This document shows positions 53,421 through 62,521 of a stretch of DNA of 64,000 bases, piece by piece. This DNA is from Pseudomonadota bacterium (GTDB taxonomy: Bacteria > Pseudomonadota > Gammaproteobacteria > Steroidobacterales > Steroidobacteraceae): NCBI GenBank assembly GCA_018241525.1, contig JAFEDR010000013.1, positions 96,404-160,403 on the forward strand, written 5' to 3'. Under the pieces are notes generated by a model, which did not search any database, was not told the DNA's origin, and worked only from the letters and a program-made list of their open reading frames with translations. The position numbers and the translations under genes were made by a program. Each line of letters begins with the position of its first letter. Position 1 is the stretch's first letter.

Positions 53421-54950
53421 ATGCGCTCCCGGACGACCCTGCCGGCCCTCGCTCTCGCACTCGTGCTCGGCGCGACGCCCGCGGGCGGGCGTGCGGACGA
53501 GCCGCCGGCCGCGCCGGCGCCCACGACGACACCCGCGACGACACCCGCGACGACACCCGCGACGACACCCGCGACGACACCCGCGACGACCCCCGCGACG
53601 ACACCCACGGCAACGCCCGCAGCGGCGCCGTCGATCGCGCCCGAGGACGACACCCGGCGGCGCACGGTCGCCGAGCGCGACGGGAGCTACCTCGCCTTCC
53701 GGCAGGAGTTCGACGCCGGCCGCTACACCGACGCGTTGCCGCACGCCGAGCGCGTGGCCGAGCTCACCGAGCTGCTCGGCGCGCAGCATCCGGACCTCGC
53801 GCGCGCGCTCAACAACCTCGGCGCGACGCAGTACCGCCTCGGCGACTTCGGCGCCGCGGAGAAGTCCTACGTACGCGCGATCCGCATCGTCGAGGAGACG
53901 CAGGGCAGCCTCTCGCCGCGGCTGATCGCGCCGCTGCGCGGCCTCGGCCTGACCTTCGAGGGCAGCGGCCGCCACGAGCTCGCGGTGCCGCTGCTCGAGC
54001 GGGCGCTCGCGATCAGCCGCCGCAACCGCGGCCTCTTCAACCCGGAGCAGCGTGACCTGATCGAGCCGCTGGTCGAGGGTTACGTCGCCCTCGGTCGCTA
54101 CCGCGACGCGGACCGCACCCAGCGCTACACGCTCGCGATCAGCGAGCATGCCTACGGCGAGAAGGATCCGCGGCTGATCCCGGCGCTGCGCGAGCTCGGC
54201 CAGTGGCTCGAGCGCTCGGGCCAGCGCAATGCCGCGCGCGAGGTCTGGGAACGGCTGAAGGCGCTGGCCTCGGACCGGGCGCATCCGGACCCGATCGCGC
54301 AGATCGTCGCGCTGCGCGGCATCGCGGCCAGCTACCGGTACGACTACCAGTTCGGCACGGAACCGGTGGAGCGCCGACCGGGCGAGCTGCTGATGCCGGA
54401 CCCGTTCGAGATGGACCCGAGCCGCAACCCGATGCTCGGGCCGCACTACCTGCTGTCGTCGGCCGGCGAGGACGCGCTCAACGAGGCGCTCCAGATCGCC
54501 GAGAAGCTGCCGGCCAAGAACGCGCTCGCGGTCGTGCTGGTCGACCTCGGCGACTGGCAGTACCTCGCGAACCGCGCCGACAAGGCCCTGCCCTACCTGC
54601 GCCGCGCGCTGCCGCTGCTCGCCGCCTCGCCGGACAGCGCCGAGAGCGACTCGGGACCGCTGTCGCGGCCGGTGCAGCTGCTCTACCGCCAGCCCGAGCT
54701 CGCCGAGCGCTACCGCGACCAGGCGCCGGCGGCGGTGACCGAGAAGTACGCGATCGCGGAGTTCACGGTCACGGCCGAGGGCCGGGTGCGCGACGTGCAG
54801 ATCGTCGAGGGCGATGCCAGCGACGGCGCGCGCGGGGCGCTGTCCGCGGCGATCGCGCGCGCGATCTACCGGCCGCGCTTCGTCGACGGCCTGCCGGTCG
54901 CGACGCCCAAGGTCCGCTTCCGCGAGTCCTTCCGCCAGATGAAGAGCTGA
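53421..54950 (+). CDS. TPR protein with TonB-C-like end and Thr-Pro repeat
   Basis: A 509-residue exported protein. It has a signal peptide (about 1-25) and a Thr/Pro/Ala repeat (TTPA, about 7 copies, residues about 36-65). TPR-like helical repeats follow (GRYTDALPHAERVAEL, LARALNNLGATQYRLGDFGAAEKSY). The C-terminal domain is TonB-C-like (YAIAEFTVTAEGRVRDVQIV, RAIYRPRFVDGLPV). It may link to partner proteins at the cell envelope. It starts 35 bp after the lipid operon and may be its fourth gene. GTG 53382 is an alternative start. Confidence 0.85.
   Translation: MRSRTTLPALALALVLGATPAGGRADEPPAAPAPTTTPATTPATTPATTPATTPATTPATTPTATPAAAPSIAPEDDTRRRTVAERDGSYLAFRQEFDAGRYTDALPHAERVAELTELLGAQHPDLARALNNLGATQYRLGDFGAAEKSYVRAIRIVEETQGSLSPRLIAPLRGLGLTFEGSGRHELAVPLLERALAISRRNRGLFNPEQRDLIEPLVEGYVALGRYRDADRTQRYTLAISEHAYGEKDPRLIPALRELGQWLERSGQRNAAREVWERLKALASDRAHPDPIAQIVALRGIAASYRYDYQFGTEPVERRPGELLMPDPFEMDPSRNPMLGPHYLLSSAGEDALNEALQIAEKLPAKNALAVVLVDLGDWQYLANRADKALPYLRRALPLLAASPDSAESDSGPLSRPVQLLYRQPELAERYRDQAPAAVTEKYAIAEFTVTAEGRVRDVQIVEGDASDGARGALSAAIARAIYRPRFVDGLPVATPKVRFRESFRQMKS
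53526..53609 (+). repeat. 12-bp tandem repeat (ACGACACCCGCG), seven copies
   Basis: Five perfect and two single-mismatch copies in tandem, inside the reading frame of the TPR gene and encoding TTPA. Being a multiple of three, length changes do not shift the frame; copy number may vary between strains. Confidence 0.95.
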
Positions 54951-55044
54951 GCGGGCGCCGGTCACGGAAGGCTGGTAAGGTGCGCGGCCGTCGCCGGTCC
55001 CGCCGCTGGCGACCCCGTCGATCGCCGCGCCCCACCGGAAGCCG

Positions 55045-56394
55045 ATGATGCGGAAGCCGACCCTCCGCCGGCCTGACCCGTCGATGCCTGCCCGCCGCCT
55101 CGTCGCCTGGGCCGCGTGCGCGTGCCTGCTCGCGGGCCCCGCGCGGGCCGAGGAGCCGGCCGCCGACGGCGCGTTCGTGGTGCACGGCCAGCTCACCTAC
55201 GTCGAGCAGGAAGTCGGCAGCTTCCACGCCCCGTACGCCGGCCCCAACAGCCTGACCCCGGACCGCGGTCGCGAGACCGCGGATGCGACGCTCTACCTCG
55301 GCGCGCGCCTCTGGGAGGGCGGGGAGGGCTGGCTGACGCCGGAGGTCGACCAGGGCTTCGGGCTCGACGACACCCTCGGGCTCGCGGGCTTCCCGAGCGG
55401 CGAGGCCTACAAGGTCGGCCGGGCGCGACCGTACCTGCGCCTGCCGCGCGCATTCCTGCGCGAGACGGTCGCGCTCGGCGGTGCGAGCGAGCCGGCCGCC
55501 GGGGGCCTGACGAGCTTCGCCGGCCCGCAGCCCGCGAACCGCGTGGTGGTGACGATCGGCAAGTTCGGCGTCGGCGACGTCTTCGATGCGAGCCGCTATG
55601 CGCACGACCCGCGCGGCGATTTCCTCAACTGGGCGGCGATCGATGCCGGCACCTTCGACTACGCGGCCGACGCCTGGGGCTTCACGGTCGGCGCCGCGGT
55701 GGAGTGGTACCAGGGACCGTGGACCGCCCGCGGCGGCGTGTTCGAGCTCTCGGACGTGCCGAACAGCCCGCACCTCGAGCCCGGCGGCCACGAGTTCCAG
55801 TGGATCGCCGAGCTCGAGCACCGCCACGAGCTCGGCGGCCGGGAAGGCCGGCTGCTCGTGACCGGGTACCAGAGCCGCGGCCGGATGGCGCGGCTCGAGG
55901 ACGCGATCGCGGCGGCCGGCGGCGGCACGCCGGATCCGGCGGCGGTGCGCCGCTTCCGCACCCGCGCCGGCGTGCACCTGACCCTCGACCAGGCGCTCGG
56001 CGAGGAACTCGGGCTCTTCGCCCGCCTCGGCGGAGCCGGTGGCAACGTCGAGACGTACGAGTTCACCGACATCGACCGGACGGCGTCGCTCGGCCTGTCG
56101 CTGAAGGGCGCCCGCTGGCGGCGCGCTGGCGACACGATCGGGCTCGCAGCGATCGCGAACCAGATCTCCGCCGAGCGCCGCCGCTACCTCGATGCCGGCG
56201 GCCTCGGCATCCTGATCGGCGATGGTCGCCTGCCGCACGCCGGCGCGGAACGGATCGTCGAGGGCTACTACTCGGCCGCCGTGCGCAGCGGGATCGCCGT
56301 GACGTTCGATTACCAGTTCGTGACAAACCCCGCCTACAACCGCGACCGGGGCCCGCTGTCGGTGTTCGCCCTGCGGCTGCACGCCGAGTTCTGA
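55045..56394 (+). CDS. OprB-type carbohydrate porin
   Basis: A 449-residue outer-membrane protein. It has a long signal region (about residues 1-36, ending PARA), then repeated antiparallel strand patterns typical of OprB porins: FHAPYAGPNSL, TLYLGARLWEGGEGWLTPE, VVTIGKFGVGDVFD, WGFTVGAAVEWYQGPW, and a C-terminal strand ending LHAEF with the terminal Phe expected for BAM substrates. The start ATG 55045 has GGAA 4 nt upstream; ATG 55084 is another in-frame start. It is followed 100 bp later by a double-permease ABC importer gene. Confidence 0.88.
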   Translation: MMRKPTLRRPDPSMPARRLVAWAACACLLAGPARAEEPAADGAFVVHGQLTYVEQEVGSFHAPYAGPNSLTPDRGRETADATLYLGARLWEGGEGWLTPEVDQGFGLDDTLGLAGFPSGEAYKVGRARPYLRLPRAFLRETVALGGASEPAAGGLTSFAGPQPANRVVVTIGKFGVGDVFDASRYAHDPRGDFLNWAAIDAGTFDYAADAWGFTVGAAVEWYQGPWTARGGVFELSDVPNSPHLEPGGHEFQWIAELEHRHELGGREGRLLVTGYQSRGRMARLEDAIAAAGGGTPDPAAVRRFRTRAGVHLTLDQALGEELGLFARLGGAGGNVETYEFTDIDRTASLGLSLKGARWRRAGDTIGLAAIANQISAERRRYLDAGGLGILIGDGRLPHAGAERIVEGYYSAAVRSGIAVTFDYQFVTNPAYNRDRGPLSVFALRLHAEF

Positions 56395-56494
56395 GCGCGA
56401 TCCGGCCCGCGCGGGGTGTTTCGCCCGGGGGCACTTGTGTCAGACTCCGGCGCCTCGATGCCCCCCAGGTCCGCCCGCATTAGCGCTCGCCCCC

Positions 56495-58219
56495 ATGCCG
56501 CAGAGCCCCACTGCCTGGAATGCCGCGAGCCGCGGAGCGCCCTCGCGCTTTGACCTGATCGCGCTCTCGCTCGTGATCGGGCTGCTGGCGTTCCTGGCCG
56601 CCGGCAGCCGCGGCGTGCTCGCCCCGCTCACGACCCTCGACGTCTCGCCGGTCACGCTCGACCCGTCGATGCTGCCGAAGTACGTCGCACGCTCGACGCT
56701 CAGGATGTTCGCGGCGCTGGTGCTGTCGCTGCTGTTCACCTTCACCTACGCGACCTGGGCCGCCAAGAGCCCGCGCGCCGGCCGGGTCCTGGTACCGGTG
56801 CTCGACGTGCTGCAGTCGGTGCCGATCCTGGTGTTCATCTCCGTGACCACCGTGTTCTTCCTGTCGCTCGCCCCCGGCAAGGTGCTGGGCGCGGAGTTCG
56901 TGGCGATCTTCGCGATCTTCACGAGCCAGGCCTGGAACATGGCGTTCAGCTTCTACCAGAGCCTGCGGACCGTGCCGAACGAGCTGACCGAGGCGGCACG
57001 CAGCTTCCGGCTGTCGCCGTGGGCACGCTTCTGGCGCCTCGAGGTGCCGTTCGCGATGCCGCCGCTCATCTGGAACATGATGATGTCGATGTCCGGGAGC
57101 TGGTTCTTCGTGGTGGCCTCCGAGGCCTTCACGGTCGGCTCGACCACCGTGACGCTGCCGGGCGTCGGCTCCTACATCGCGGTCGCGATCGAGCAGAAGA
57201 ACCTGGCCGCGGTCGGCTGGGCGATCGCGGCGATGCTGGCGGTGATCCTGATCTACGACCAGCTGCTGTTCCGGCCGCTGGTGGCCTGGGCCGACCGCTT
57301 CCGCTTCGAGCAGGAACCGGGCGCGCTGCCGCCGCACTCGTGGGTGCTCGATGCGCTCGGCCGCTCGACCTGGGTGGCGCGTTCGCTGCGCGCGCTGCGG
57401 CGCTTCGCGCGCAGTGCCGGCGCCGCGATCCGCACCGCGCCGGGTGCGATCCGCTTCGAGTCGCGCGAGCATGCGCGCCGGCTCGACCTCGCGGGCACGC
57501 TGGTGGTCGGCGCGCTGCTGCTGCTCGCCGGCTGGCGGGCGCTGTCGTTCCTGATGCCCGAGCTCGGCTGGCACGACGTCGTCACCACCGTCGGCCTCGG
57601 TGCGATCACGATGCTGCGGGTGTTCCTGCTGATCGCGCTCGCCTCGGTGGTCTGGGTGCCGGTCGGGGTCTACGTCGGGCTGCGGCCGAAGCTCGCGCGC
57701 ATCGTGCAGCCGATCGCGCAGTTCATGGCGGCGTTCCCGGCGAACCTGCTGTTCCCGGTGGTCGTGTTCTGCATCGTGACGCTGAAGCTCAACACCGACG
57801 TCTGGCTGAGCCCGCTGATGATCCTCGGCACGCAGTGGTACATCCTCTTCAACGTGATCGCCGGCGCAGCCTCGATCCCGGGCGAGATGCGCCACGTCGC
57901 GACCAACCTCGGGGTGCGGGGCTGGCTGTGGTGGCGGCGGGTCGCGCTGCCCGGGGTGTTCCCGTACTTCGTCACCGGCGCGCTGACCGCCTCCGGCGGC
58001 TCGTGGAACGCCTCGATCGTCGCCGAGGTCGCGAGCTGGGGCGACGAGAAGGTCGAGGCCGCCGGGCTCGGCGCCTACATCGCCAATGCGACCACCGCCG
58101 GCGACTTCCACCGCATCGTGCTCGGCGCGGTGACGATGTGCATCTACGTGCTGCTGATCAACCGCCTGCTGTGGCGGCCCCTCTACTACTACGCGGAACG
58201 CAAGTACCGCCTGTCGTGA
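56495..58219 (+). CDS. Fused double permease of a nitrate/sulfonate-type ABC importer
   Basis: A 574-residue protein that contains two binding-protein-dependent transport permease domains in one chain (about 90-280 and 380-570). Both have the EAA-type loop (NELTEAARSFRLSPW and GEMRHVATNLGVRGW), and both are separated by a hydrophilic linker. The family is the SsuC/TauC/NrtB group. The ATG at 56495 was chosen because an upstream in-frame start adds a Pro-rich stretch; the ribosome-binding site is poor. A separate ATPase gene follows 4 bp downstream. No periplasmic binding protein is encoded nearby. Confidence 0.92.
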   Translation: MPQSPTAWNAASRGAPSRFDLIALSLVIGLLAFLAAGSRGVLAPLTTLDVSPVTLDPSMLPKYVARSTLRMFAALVLSLLFTFTYATWAAKSPRAGRVLVPVLDVLQSVPILVFISVTTVFFLSLAPGKVLGAEFVAIFAIFTSQAWNMAFSFYQSLRTVPNELTEAARSFRLSPWARFWRLEVPFAMPPLIWNMMMSMSGSWFFVVASEAFTVGSTTVTLPGVGSYIAVAIEQKNLAAVGWAIAAMLAVILIYDQLLFRPLVAWADRFRFEQEPGALPPHSWVLDALGRSTWVARSLRALRRFARSAGAAIRTAPGAIRFESREHARRLDLAGTLVVGALLLLAGWRALSFLMPELGWHDVVTTVGLGAITMLRVFLLIALASVVWVPVGVYVGLRPKLARIVQPIAQFMAAFPANLLFPVVVFCIVTLKLNTDVWLSPLMILGTQWYILFNVIAGAASIPGEMRHVATNLGVRGWLWWRRVALPGVFPYFVTGALTASGGSWNASIVAEVASWGDEKVEAAGLGAYIANATTAGDFHRIVLGAVTMCIYVLLINRLLWRPLYYYAERKYRLS

Positions 58220-58223
58220 AGCC

Positions 58224-59549
58224 ATGAACGCCAACCTCAAGCCCTCAGTCGACACCGCGCCGCTGCTCGCGGTTGAGCATGCGCGCAAGACCTTCCCGCG
58301 CGGCGACGGCGGCGAGCTGCTGGTGCTCGACGACGTGAGCCTCACGCTCAAGCCCGGCGAGGTGGTCGGCCTGCTCGGCCGCTCGGGCTCCGGCAAGTCG
58401 ACGCTGCTCCGGCTGATCGCCGGGCTCGCGCAGCCGACCGGCGGCGACGTCCGCTACCTCGGCCAGCCGGTCGACGGGCCCGCCGAGGGCATCGCGATGG
58501 TGTTCCAGAGCTTCGCGCTCTTCCCGTGGCTGACCGTCTACGAGAACGTCGCGCTCGGGCTCGAGGCGCTGAAGGTGCCGCGCGACGAGATCCGCCGCCG
58601 CTCGCTGGCAGCGATCGACCTGATCGGCCTCGACGGCTTCGAGTCCGCCTACCCGCGCGAGCTGTCGGGCGGCATGCGCCAGCGCGTCGGCTTCGCGCGC
58701 GCGATCGTCGTGCACCCGAACATCCTGCTGATGGACGAGCCGTTCTCGGCGCTCGACGTGCTGACCGCGGAGACGCTGCGCACCGACTTCCTCGACCTGT
58801 GGGCCGACGGCCGGATGCCGATCAAGGGCGTGATCCTCGTGACCCACAACATCGAGGAGGCGGTGCAGATGTGCGACCGCATCCTGGTGTTCGCGACCAA
58901 TCCCGGCCGCATCGTCTCGACGATCGAGGTGACGATCCCGCGGCCGCGCGACCGGCTCGCGCCCGCCTTCGCGGCGCTGGTCGAGCGCATCTACGTCGAG
59001 ATGACCGCCAAGCCCGGCCGCGGCGCGCCGGTACGGGTCGAGCGCGCGCCCGGCACCGGCATCGACCAGGTGCTGCCGCGGGTCTCCTCGAACCTGCTGT
59101 CGGGCCTGGTCGAGACCGTCGCGGCGGCGCCGTTCTCCGGCAAGGCCGACCTGCCGGAGATCGCCTCGGAGCTGCAGCTCGAGATCGACGACCTGTTCCC
59201 GGTCGCGGAGACGCTGCAGATGCTGCGCTTCGCTGACGTCGAGGGCGGCGACCTGCGGCTGACCGCCGACGGCATCGCCTTCGCCGACGCGGCGCTCGAC
59301 GAGCGCAAGCGCACCTTCGCGCGGCACCTGCTCGCGCACGTGCCGCTCGCGGCGCACATCCGCCGCGTGCTCGACGAGCGCACCAGCCACGCCGCGCCGA
59401 AGAGCCGCTTCCTCGACGAGCTCGAGGACCACATGTCGCCGGAGTCGGCCGAGCAGTCGCTGCGCGCGATCGTCAGCTGGGCGCGCTACGCCGAGGTGTT
59501 CGCCTACGACGACGAGACCGGCATGTTCAGCCTCGAGAACCCGACCTGA
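58224..59549 (+). CDS. ABC importer ATPase with AAA-associated C-terminal domain
   Basis: A 441-residue ATPase with Walker A GRSGSGKST (about residue 53), signature LSGGMRQR (about 147) and Walker B LLMDEPFSALD (about 169). The C-terminal part (about 290-435) is the AAA-associated domain seen in a subset of nitrate/sulfonate/bicarbonate-type ATPases, a winged-helix-like regulatory extension. It begins 4 bp after the double-permease gene, so both are one transporter. A shared hairpin follows its stop. Confidence 0.93.
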   Translation: MNANLKPSVDTAPLLAVEHARKTFPRGDGGELLVLDDVSLTLKPGEVVGLLGRSGSGKSTLLRLIAGLAQPTGGDVRYLGQPVDGPAEGIAMVFQSFALFPWLTVYENVALGLEALKVPRDEIRRRSLAAIDLIGLDGFESAYPRELSGGMRQRVGFARAIVVHPNILLMDEPFSALDVLTAETLRTDFLDLWADGRMPIKGVILVTHNIEEAVQMCDRILVFATNPGRIVSTIEVTIPRPRDRLAPAFAALVERIYVEMTAKPGRGAPVRVERAPGTGIDQVLPRVSSNLLSGLVETVAAAPFSGKADLPEIASELQLEIDDLFPVAETLQMLRFADVEGGDLRLTADGIAFADAALDERKRTFARHLLAHVPLAAHIRRVLDERTSHAAPKSRFLDELEDHMSPESAEQSLRAIVSWARYAEVFAYDDETGMFSLENPT

Positions 59550-59553
59550 GGCA

Positions 59554-59572
59554 CGCCGCCGTTCAGGCGGCG
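59554..59572. terminator. Bidirectional terminator-like hairpin
   Basis: CGCCGCC and GGCGGCG form a perfect 7-bp stem with a 5-nt loop (GTTCA) 4 bp after the ATPase stop, and overlapping the 3' end of the convergent gene at 59563. No T-tract on the plus strand. Confidence 0.4.
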
Positions 59573-59901
59573 GCGGTGTGCTGGCGGATCGTCGCGTAGG
59601 CGAAGTTGAGGATCTCGGCGTGCTCGGTGCGCCGGCGGCTGTAGTCGCGGTCGGCGACCGGCCGGGCAGCCGCGATCGCACCCGCCGCATCGACGCTGCC
59701 GGCTTCCGCCCGCAGGTGCCCGTCCTGGCCGTCCCAGGTGATCCGAACCCGCGCCTTGCGCCGGCCGGCGACGAGCTCCCAGCTGCCGAACGCCGGGTAG
59801 TCGTAGCGCAGCCGGTAGATCGCGACGCCGTCGACCGACAGGCGCGTGGCGAGCCCGGCGATCGCGTTCAGCAGGGCCAGCGAGTAGGCGGCGTCCGACA
59901 T
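59563..59901 (-). CDS. Hypothetical protein (112 aa)
   Basis: A 112-residue soluble protein with mixed alpha/beta composition (AIYRLRYDYPAFGSWELVAG, KARVRITWDGQDGHLRAE) and no signal peptide. I do not recognise the family. It is 17 bp downstream of the small membrane-protein gene on the same strand, and may be the last gene of the VWA/FHA operon. The ATG at 59901 was kept as the longest in-frame start. Confidence 0.6.
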   Translation of the reverse strand: MSDAAYSLALLNAIAGLATRLSVDGVAIYRLRYDYPAFGSWELVAGRRKARVRITWDGQDGHLRAEAGSVDAAGAIAAARPVADRDYSRRRTEHAEILNFAYATIRQHTAAA

Positions 59902-59918
59902 GATCCGCGGCCCCGCCG

Positions 59919-60383
59919 TCAGGTCGGCCGCCAGACGGCGAGCAGCACGGCGAGCACGCCGCCGACGCGCATCAGGATCACGTGGCGCTCGACCCGCCGG
60001 ATCGCCTCGCGCGCGGCCGCGAGCGTCGCCGCATCGCCGTCGCGCAGCGCGGCGATCGCGGCGTAGGTGCGCCGGAACAGCGGCGTCAGTGCGATCATCG
60101 CGAGCACGATCGCCGCCATGATCGCCTGCTTGAGGGCGAGCCAGCGCACCGTGAAGAAGCCCCAGCCGAAGGCGACCGTCATCGCGACACCGGCCGCCGC
60201 GACGATCAGCGTCGCGACCGCGACGATGCCCGCGTAGCGGCCGTAGAGCCGGATCAGTGCCGCCTCCTCCGGCCGGTCGCGGGCGCGGCCGATCTCGCGC
60301 AGCACCAGGATCTCGTAGCAGCCGAAGCCGAGCCAGACGATCACGGCGAGCAGGTGGATCGACAGCAGCAGCGAGCGAAGCAT
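59919..60383 (-). CDS. Four-TM membrane protein, CopD-like/DUF2269-like
   Basis: A 154-residue integral membrane protein with about four TM helices (LLLSIHLLAVIVWLGFGCYE, AGIVAVATLIVAAAGVAMTV, ALKQAIMAAIVLAMIAL). The His in the first helix (SIHLLAVIVWLG) resembles the haem- or copper-linked CopD/DUF2269 pattern. GGAGGG lies 6 nt before ATG 60383. It is 43 bp downstream of a lipoprotein gene in the operon. Confidence 0.75.
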   Translation of the reverse strand: MLRSLLLSIHLLAVIVWLGFGCYEILVLREIGRARDRPEEAALIRLYGRYAGIVAVATLIVAAAGVAMTVAFGWGFFTVRWLALKQAIMAAIVLAMIALTPLFRRTYAAIAALRDGDAATLAAAREAIRRVERHVILMRVGGVLAVLLAVWRPT

Positions 60384-60426
60384 CGTCAGCCCTCCCGGGC
60401 AGCGACCCGCCCGGCCCCCGTCGAGC

Positions 60427-61482
60427 CTACGCCTCCTTGGGCGGCTCCGCTGTCGGCGCCTCGGGTGCCGGCGGTGGCGTCGTCGGTGGGGTCTCGGGCG
60501 CCGGCGTCGCGGGTGCCGCGTTGGTGGATGGAGGGATCGCGGGAGCGGTCGGCGTCGCGGTCGCTTCCGGACCCGCCGGCGCCGCGACGGGCTCGGCAGC
60601 TGGCGCACCGGGCGGAGCCGCGACGTCGCCGGCGGGCGACGTGACCGCGGCTGGCGCCGCCGCGGGCGCCGCTGCGGGCGCGGGCGGCACCGACGGCGGC
60701 GCGCCCGGTGCCGGCGCCGGCGGCGTGCCTCCTGCCGCCGGCGGCGCGGCCGGAATCGTGCGCGCCGGCGGCGGCGCGGTCGGCTTCAGCATCGCCGGCT
60801 CTACCTCGCCGACGCTGCCCTCGCCGGACCCGGCTGCGCCGGTCGCGATCGGCGCGACCGCCTCGTGGCGGGCGAGCTTGCGGATCACCAGCTGCTCGGG
60901 GAACTCGGCCGCGAACTTGGCGCCGGCATCGCGCATCGCCTTGCGGGTCGCGGTCGCGAGCGGCGCGCTGCTCGACAGGTTGCCGGCGACCTCGTTGCCG
61001 AAGCCGGTCAGCACCAGCGAGTCGATCAGCCGCCCCTTGCCGTCATAGATGTTGATCCGGTACTTGATCGTGACCGCGAACAGCTCCGCACCCGCGTCGC
61101 GCGGCGTCAGGAACGAGTACTCCTCGAAGTGCGGCTCGAGGACCACGTCGAGGCCGGCCGGCGGCTTGGCGAGCTCCGCCACCGGCACGACGCCCGCGAA
61201 CATCGCCTTCGCCAGCCGCTCGATCGCGGCGACGTGGCCGGGCCCGAGGGTCACGGTCCACTGCGTGCTCCAGCGCTTCTCGTGCACCGCGTAGGCGCGG
61301 AACTCCGGGCTGAAGTAGAGCCCGGCGCGCAGCGGCAGCTCGTCGACCAGCGGCCGCGGCAGCTGGGTCTCGGCCTGCACCTTGACGCCGCCGCAGCCGG
61401 CGAGCGCGGCGAGCACGACGAGCGCAGCGAGCACCGCCGCTGCCGCCGCCGCCGTCCGGATCCGTCCCCCCTGCATCGCCAT
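60427..61482 (-). CDS. Lipoprotein with long Pro/Ala-rich C-terminal tail
   Basis: A 351-residue lipoprotein with lipobox LAGC (Cys30). A folded domain of about 180 residues follows (LYFSPEFRAYAVHEKRWST, VVLEPHFEEYSFLTPRD, DSLVLTGFGNEV), then a Pro/Ala/Thr-rich tail of about 110 residues that may span periplasm or contact peptidoglycan. The family is unknown; the folded part recalls outer-membrane lipoproteins of the YajG/LptE type only loosely. AGGAGG lies 3 nt before ATG 61482, and 9 nt before the in-frame ATG 61476. Its start is 13 bp from the VWA gene stop. Confidence 0.8.
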   Translation of the reverse strand: MAMQGGRIRTAAAAAAVLAALVVLAALAGCGGVKVQAETQLPRPLVDELPLRAGLYFSPEFRAYAVHEKRWSTQWTVTLGPGHVAAIERLAKAMFAGVVPVAELAKPPAGLDVVLEPHFEEYSFLTPRDAGAELFAVTIKYRINIYDGKGRLIDSLVLTGFGNEVAGNLSSSAPLATATRKAMRDAGAKFAAEFPEQLVIRKLARHEAVAPIATGAAGSGEGSVGEVEPAMLKPTAPPPARTIPAAPPAAGGTPPAPAPGAPPSVPPAPAAAPAAAPAAVTSPAGDVAAPPGAPAAEPVAAPAGPEATATPTAPAIPPSTNAAPATPAPETPPTTPPPAPEAPTAEPPKEA

Positions 61483-61495
61483 CGTCCTCCTGCCG

Positions 61496-62521
61496 CTAGC
61501 GTACGAGCCCGACGAACGAGCCGCCATTGCGCTGGCAGATGATCCGCATCAGCTGGGCGAGGCGGATGTTGGTGAACTGCGGGTACTGCGGGTCGAGCGG
61601 GAAGCCGATGTAGTGGATGCGCACCGCCCGCTCGCCGGTCTGGTCGTTGCGGTTGATGCGGTCGACCGTGTCGACGACCTGCTGGATCGAGGGCCCGGTG
61701 AACTCGTCGCCGAACACGTAGATGCTGATCTTGTGCTCCGGCGTCCAGAACGTGCGGATCGCGGCGATGATGCCCTCGGCGGGGCTCGAGGCCGAGAACG
61801 CGTTCCAGCCGTTGAAGGAGTCGAGGATGGCCTTGCGCCGCGCCGGCGTGTCCGGGATCCACTTGCCGCGGTACTCGGCGAACATGTAGTAGCCCTGGTC
61901 GGACATCACCTGGATGCCCTTCAGGTGCGGATACATGTCGAGCACCTCGCGCAGCTTCTGCTTGGCGAGGCCCCAGCTGTAGCTCTGCATCGAGCCCGAG
62001 GTGTCGATCAGGAAGATCACGTACTCGCTGTCGACCGGCACGCCGCCAATCGGCGCGTCCTTGGCGCGCTTGAAGTTCTGGCCGAGCAGGCGCTCCATCT
62101 CGGCGGTCAGCGTCTGCTGCGCGGCCGCGAGCTTGCCCTCGAGCGCGGCGGTGACCGCCGAGTCCTGCTTCGAGGCCTGGAACTCGCCCTTGATCTTGCT
62201 GAGCTCGCCCTGCAGCTTGGCGACCCGGTCCTTGAGCTCGGAGACCTGCTCCTTGCGGCCGAGCAGCTGCCGGGCACGTTCGTCGGTCTCGCCGCGCAGC
62301 TGCACGAGCTCGGCCTCGCGCTTCTCGATCAGCCCGCCGAGGTCGGTGTCGATCGCCTCGATGACCTTCGGCCGGCCGACCTGCGCCAGCACCATGATCA
62401 GGATCAGCGCGCCGAACGCGCAGCAGATCGCGTCCAGGAACGACATGCTGAACACCTGGAAGTCGCGGTCGCGGCGGCGGCTGCCGCGGACGCTGCGGGC
62501 GCTCGAGGTGCTGGTGCTCAC
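61496..62521 (-). CDS. Membrane-anchored coiled-coil von Willebrand A protein (VWA2)
   Basis: A 341-residue protein. It has an Arg-rich N-terminus, then a TM helix containing FSMSFLDAICCAFG with Asp30 in the hydrophobic segment, then a predicted coiled coil (about 60-150) and a VWA domain with the MIDAS motif DTSGS (Asp173) and a C-terminal NGGSFVGLVR. The helix with a buried acidic residue recalls the peptidoglycan-side subunits of ion-driven motors (MotB, ExbD, TolR). The GTG start overlaps the stop of its paralogue upstream (VWA1). Confidence 0.87.
   Translation of the reverse strand: MSTSTSSARSVRGSRRRDRDFQVFSMSFLDAICCAFGALILIMVLAQVGRPKVIEAIDTDLGGLIEKREAELVQLRGETDERARQLLGRKEQVSELKDRVAKLQGELSKIKGEFQASKQDSAVTAALEGKLAAAQQTLTAEMERLLGQNFKRAKDAPIGGVPVDSEYVIFLIDTSGSMQSYSWGLAKQKLREVLDMYPHLKGIQVMSDQGYYMFAEYRGKWIPDTPARRKAILDSFNGWNAFSASSPAEGIIAAIRTFWTPEHKISIYVFGDEFTGPSIQQVVDTVDRINRNDQTGERAVRIHYIGFPLDPQYPQFTNIRLAQLMRIICQRNGGSFVGLVR

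Noticed and set aside
53526..53609. Tandem repeat as CRISPR
   Set aside because: The copies are 12 bp without spacers and lie inside a coding frame.
53388..55196. Long minus-strand ORF with a Gly-Val-Val-Ala repeat
   Set aside because: It is the antisense of the TPR gene and the repeat reflects the TTPA-coding DNA; composition is not protein-like.
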